This document shows positions 7,210 to 9,867 of a DNA stretch of 9,867 bases, piece by piece. The DNA is taken from positions 1-9,867 of the forward strand of contig ONYJ01000125.1 in the NCBI GenBank assembly GCA_900322025.1, given 5' to 3'. A program made the position numbers and the translations under genes. The number at the start of each line of letters is the position of its first letter. Position 1 is the first letter of the stretch. The notes under the pieces are model-generated. The model worked only from the letters and a program-made list of their open reading frames with translations. It was not told the DNA's origin and did not search any database. This DNA is from an uncultured Bacteroidales bacterium (GTDB lineage: Bacteria > Bacteroidota > Bacteroidia > Bacteroidales > UBA932).

Positions 7210-7908
7210 CTATTTTGCCGATTTTTTACCGTTATCTGCAATTACTCCCCAGATTCCAGCGGCCAACATAGCGCCTACAAATGGGCCCGCTATAAATATC
7301 CATAGATTAGATAAAGCAGAGCCACCTTGGAAAATTGCAGGAGCAAGAGAACGGGCTGGATTTACAGAAGTGCCGGTATATCTGATACATACAAGATGAA
7401 CCAACACAAGAGCCAAACCTATGGCAAGGCCGGCAAAGTTGTTTGTTGCACCATTTGTTTTTGAAGTAGCACCTAAAACAACAAGAACGAATACACATGT
7501 AAACACTATCTCAGCAATAAGGCCACCCATCATTGTAACTCCACTCTGCAAATCATTGGCTCCTGTACCGGTTAGAGTGGAATTGCTCGTGAGGAGATAT
7601 AAAATGGCAGAACCTATGAAAGCACCTATGCACTGGAAAACTATGTACATGATAGTATCTTTTGCATTGATTCTTCCACTTAGGAATACTCCAAGAGTTA
7701 TAGCCGGGTTGATATGACAACCGCTAATTCCGCCTATTGTATAAGCCATAGCAACAACAGATAACCCAAATGCCATGGCAGTTCCTATTACCGTTGCAGC
7801 ATTAACTACATTAGAGCAGTCGGATGAACAATTTAGGCTTACGGCAACTCCGCAGCCCATAAGAACCAGCACCATTGTGCCGAACATTTCTGCTAAATAC
7901 TTTTTCAT
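7210..7908 (-). CDS. aqpZ: Aquaporin Z (water channel)
   Basis: This 232-residue MIP-family protein should form a tetrameric inner-membrane water channel. It has the two NPA boxes, HINPAITLG (NPA at 67-69) and TSVNPARSLAPAI (NPA at 183-185), and six hydrophobic helices. The four positions of the aromatic/Arg selectivity filter can be read by comparison with E. coli AqpZ: Phe48, His171, Thr180 and Arg186. These are the water-selective residues; a glycerol facilitator would have Gly in place of the His. Length matches AqpZ (231). Unusual points are two cysteines in the first extracytoplasmic loop (Cys27 and Cys31, NCSSDC) and Cys64 next to the first NPA box. The gene has its own likely promoter and sits between unrelated transcription units. 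A role in osmotic adjustment is inferred from the family. Confidence 0.95.
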   Translation of the reverse strand: MKKYLAEMFGTMVLVLMGCGVAVSLNCSSDCSNVVNAATVIGTAMAFGLSVVAMAYTIGGISGCHINPAITLGVFLSGRINAKDTIMYIVFQCIGAFIGSAILYLLTSNSTLTGTGANDLQSGVTMMGGLIAEIVFTCVFVLVVLGATSKTNGATNNFAGLAIGLALVLVHLVCIRYTGTSVNPARSLAPAIFQGGSALSNLWIFIAGPFVGAMLAAGIWGVIADNGKKSAK

Positions 7909-7936
7909 AATGAGTATGTTTTAAGTAGTTCTTTTG

Positions 7937-7944
7937 CAAATTTA
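7937..7944 (-). promoter_or_regulatory. Bacteroidetes-type -7 promoter element for aqpZ
   Basis: On the minus strand this reads TAAATTTG, an exact match to TAnnTTTG, ending 28 bases before the aqpZ ATG. It sits in the 48-bp gap after the metallo-beta-lactamase-fold gene and overlaps a short perfect palindrome, TTTGCAAA, at 7933-7940. No TTTG box is evident at the -33 position. Confidence 0.5.
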
Positions 7945-7956
7945 ATAAAATAACAG

Positions 7957-8760
7957 CTAAAGCGAGTACAGTTCAGAAGCTCTGCTTCTTGGCAAAGCAG
8001 TTAAAATAATGTTATCTAAATTGGCTCCACAATCTATCAGTGCCTGACGGGCTGAATCTAAGGCAAGCTCCGGAGTATTGTTATTGGCAGAGATATGACA
8101 GAGGTATATATGTTTCATCTGCCCGGTTCTGTTCGGATAGGTTTTCATTAGAATCTCGGCCGCCTGATTATTACTTAGGTGGCCACTACCACCACTGATT
8201 CTATCTTGGAGAATCTTTGGATACAGCCCGTTCTGTAACATTTCTGAATCGTAATTGCTTTCTAATAACAAAATATCTGCTTTAGATACATTTTCAAGCA
8301 CTTCCGCTGTTATCTGCCCACAATCTGTCAGAATTACAATAGTCTGACCAGATAGCACAAGTTTATAACCCACCGTCTGAGTAGCATCGTGGCACACCGC
8401 AAAAGGTCTGACTTCTACACCGCATAGGGTAGCCGATGCGCCCACTTCTATACTATGTAATGAGCTGTTCAGACGATTTCTGGTACATACATTATTTAAT
8501 AGAGCCCGTAAGAGTTCTGATGTGGCATACACAGGTTTGGAATACTTAGAAGCTATGATACCCAAAGCTTTAATATGATCTATATGGTCGTGAGTTACAA
8601 GTATGAAATCTACCTGTTTTAGACTCAATCCATATTCTGCCAGCTTTTTACCACAAGTACGAGGCCCCACTCCGGCATCTACCAGAAATGAAACTTTATC
8701 ATCTGTAAAAAAATAACAGTTTCCGCTACTGCCGCTCGAAAGAGATATGAATCTGAGCAT
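7957..8760 (-). CDS. MBL-fold metallohydrolase of the WalJ/YycJ (VicX) type
   Basis: This 267-residue cytosolic protein has the metallo-beta-lactamase fold and resembles WalJ/YycJ. That family includes a Bacillus protein reported as a 5'-to-3' DNA exonuclease linked to mismatch repair. The N-terminal SLSSGSSGNCYFF (6-18) and LVDAGVGPR are hallmarks of this subfamily. Metal ligands can be read as THDHIDH with His57, His59, Asp61 and His62, then His124 (AVCHDATQT), Asp146 (LTDCGQ) and His222 (YLCHISANNNTPE). The family signature GGSGHLSNNQAAEIL contains His194. The start codon overlaps the upstream phosphorylase stop as TAATG, indicating coupled translation. The walRK two-component genes that accompany walJ in Firmicutes are absent here, as expected in this phylum. 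The substrate is inferred from the family only. Confidence 0.88.
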   Translation of the reverse strand: MLRFISLSSGSSGNCYFFTDDKVSFLVDAGVGPRTCGKKLAEYGLSLKQVDFILVTHDHIDHIKALGIIASKYSKPVYATSELLRALLNNVCTRNRLNSSLHSIEVGASATLCGVEVRPFAVCHDATQTVGYKLVLSGQTIVILTDCGQITAEVLENVSKADILLLESNYDSEMLQNGLYPKILQDRISGGSGHLSNNQAAEILMKTYPNRTGQMKHIYLCHISANNNTPELALDSARQALIDCGANLDNIILTALPRSRASELYSL

Positions 8761-9587
8761 TACAAAGCCCTGATAAGACCGATGAACAGTGTAGTCATCT
8801 TTTTAACAGCCTTATCTGCTGCCTTAATAACTTCTTGTTCATCGTTTACAAAGTCTGCTTTCTGAGTATCGCCCGATGCATTTGTTATAACAGATACCCC
8901 AAAAACATTTATACCACAATGGCGAGCCACTATAACTTCCGGAACAGTACTCATAGCAACTGCATCGCCGCCTATAATTCTCATGTAGCGATACTCCGCC
9001 TTGGTTTCATAAGAAGGGCCGCTACCAGCTACATAAACTCCAGACTTTAACTCAAATCCATTCTCGGCCGCAATCTGCTTTCCTTTGGCTATCAGGTTCT
9101 CATCATACGGGTGGCTCATATCAGGGAAACGGGTTCCGAATGTAGCTAAATTTTGACCTATCAATGGGTTAGGAAGAAGATTTATATGGTCTTCTATAGC
9201 CATTAGATCGCCCACTCTAAAATCCGGATTAAGACCTCCGCAAGCACAAGATACTAACAAGTATTCAACACCAAGCACCTTCATTACGCGTATAGCTATG
9301 GTAACCTGATCCATAGAGTACCCCTCGTAATAGTGAAAGCGCCCCTGCATACATATTACGCACTTGCCGCCAAGAGTTCCTATCAGCAGATTTCCCTTAT
9401 GGCCAACCGCTGTTGATACAGGAAAATATGGAATGTCTGAATATGGTACAACTATAGCATCTTCTATTTTGTCTGCCAAGGCTCCAAGTCCGCTGCCGAG
9501 TATTATACCGGCAACTGGCTTTTTGTTACCTATTCTCATCTTCAAAAAACCTGCGGCTTTGTAAATTTGTTCTTCTTTTTCTAACAT
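8760..9587 (-). CDS. punA: Purine nucleoside phosphorylase (trimeric, family 2)
   Basis: This 275-residue enzyme belongs to the trimeric PNP/MTAP family. It splits purine nucleosides with phosphate into the base and (deoxy)ribose 1-phosphate. Recognisable parts are the phosphate loop GSGLG (31-35, Ser32), His63 in VGHKGN, GRFHYYEGY with Arg83, His85 and Tyr87, the base-site SYE (Tyr193, Glu194), AMSTVPEVIVARHCG with Met212, and ITNASGD with Asn236. Glu and Asn at the base site point to 6-oxopurines (inosine, guanosine). The motif normally read as (S/T)NAxGG is here SCACGG (113-118), with Cys114 replacing the usual Asn. The usual His before the C-terminal EEV segment is not evident. It lies 31 bases after an amidohydrolase that may be a nucleoside deaminase, and overlaps the next gene by one base. 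Confidence 0.93.
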   Translation of the reverse strand: MLEKEEQIYKAAGFLKMRIGNKKPVAGIILGSGLGALADKIEDAIVVPYSDIPYFPVSTAVGHKGNLLIGTLGGKCVICMQGRFHYYEGYSMDQVTIAIRVMKVLGVEYLLVSCACGGLNPDFRVGDLMAIEDHINLLPNPLIGQNLATFGTRFPDMSHPYDENLIAKGKQIAAENGFELKSGVYVAGSGPSYETKAEYRYMRIIGGDAVAMSTVPEVIVARHCGINVFGVSVITNASGDTQKADFVNDEQEVIKAADKAVKKMTTLFIGLIRAL

Positions 9588-9618
9588 ATCTCGATAATTT
9601 AAAATTTCAACTAATCAG

Positions 9619-9867
9619 TTATGAGCGCTCCGAAAGCAGCTTTCTGCTCAGCCTGCGAACCTGCGAAAGAATCTCCTTCTCTTCGGCTATATATCTGTCT
9701 TTCATTACTATTTTTCCATTACAGATTACAGTTTGTATGCAATCTGAATGCGCAGAATATACAAGGTTTGCCTCAAAATTTATATTAGGAGTAAAGCTGT
9801 AGTTGTCTATATCTATGATAGATAAATCAGCAAGCATTCCCTCCTTTACTTCTCCTCCCTCCAAAGA
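9619..9867 (-). CDS. Amidohydrolase, C-terminal part (MTA/SAH deaminase-like)
   Basis: Only the last 82 residues are in the window; the reading frame is open through the right edge, and the apparent TTG near 9864 is an internal leucine codon rather than a start. The fragment has the typical end of an amidohydrolase: G-x-V-K-E-G-M-L-A-D-L-S-I-I-D closing the composite domain, then LVYSAHSDCIQTVICNGKIV and MKDRYI, followed by a charged helix. This tail resembles the TrzA/MtaD group that deaminates S-adenosylhomocysteine, methylthioadenosine or adenosine. The catalytic barrel lies outside the window, so the substrate cannot be confirmed. The downstream purine nucleoside phosphorylase fits a deaminase acting before phosphorolysis. 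Guanine or other cyclic-amide hydrolases are alternatives. Confidence 0.75.
   Translation of the reverse strand, partial: SLEGGEVKEGMLADLSIIDIDNYSFTPNINFEANLVYSAHSDCIQTVICNGKIVMKDRYIAEEKEILSQVRRLSRKLLSERS

Noticed and set aside
7202..7717. Plus-strand and alternate-frame open frames across aqpZ
   Set aside because: They are complements or frame shifts of the NPA-containing aquaporin, with no independent support.

Overview
The window looks like ordinary chromosomal DNA from an anaerobic member of the Bacteroidales. The pointers are Bacteroidetes-type promoter elements (TAnnTTTG), start codons without a clear Shine-Dalgarno, a secreted protein resembling the DUF4919 family, an ATP-type PEP carboxykinase, and an [FeFe]-hydrogenase maturase (HydE) that implies a fermentative, hydrogen-metabolising lifestyle. 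Genes are packed tightly. The longest gap is the 87-bp divergent promoter region at 1426-1512. I see no rRNA, tRNA, CRISPR array, insertion sequence or phage gene.

Layout. (1) 3-1425, minus strand: nfeD followed by a stomatin/QmcA-like SPFH gene, a conserved membrane-microdomain pair separated by 1 nt. (2) 1426-1512: divergent regulatory region with a good -7 element for pckA embedded in a perfect 8-bp-arm inverted repeat. (3) 1513-4852, plus strand: pckA, then hydE starting 1 nt after the pckA stop, then a secreted DUF4919-like protein 30 nt later. (4) 4853-7179, minus strand: a GT2 glycosyltransferase overlapping a Wzx-like flippase by 7 nt. This pair converges on the DUF4919-like gene with zero intergenic bases; the two stop codons form the palindrome TAGCTA. 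(5) 7210-7908, minus: aquaporin Z with its own likely promoter. (6) 7957-9867, minus: an amidohydrolase (5' part outside the window), a purine nucleoside phosphorylase and a WalJ/YycJ-type metallo-beta-lactamase-fold protein. This reads as an operon, with a TAATG overlap between the last two.

Functionally the window mixes central carbon metabolism (PEP/oxaloacetate), hydrogenase cofactor assembly, envelope functions (SPFH/NfeD, glycan synthesis and export, water channel) and nucleoside salvage. I found no clear sign of a wholly new system. The points most worth a second look are the pckA-hydE coupling, the operator-like dyad over the pckA promoter, the back-to-back stop codons, the altered phosphate-loop motif of the phosphorylase, and a HydE lacking the accessory-cluster cysteines.
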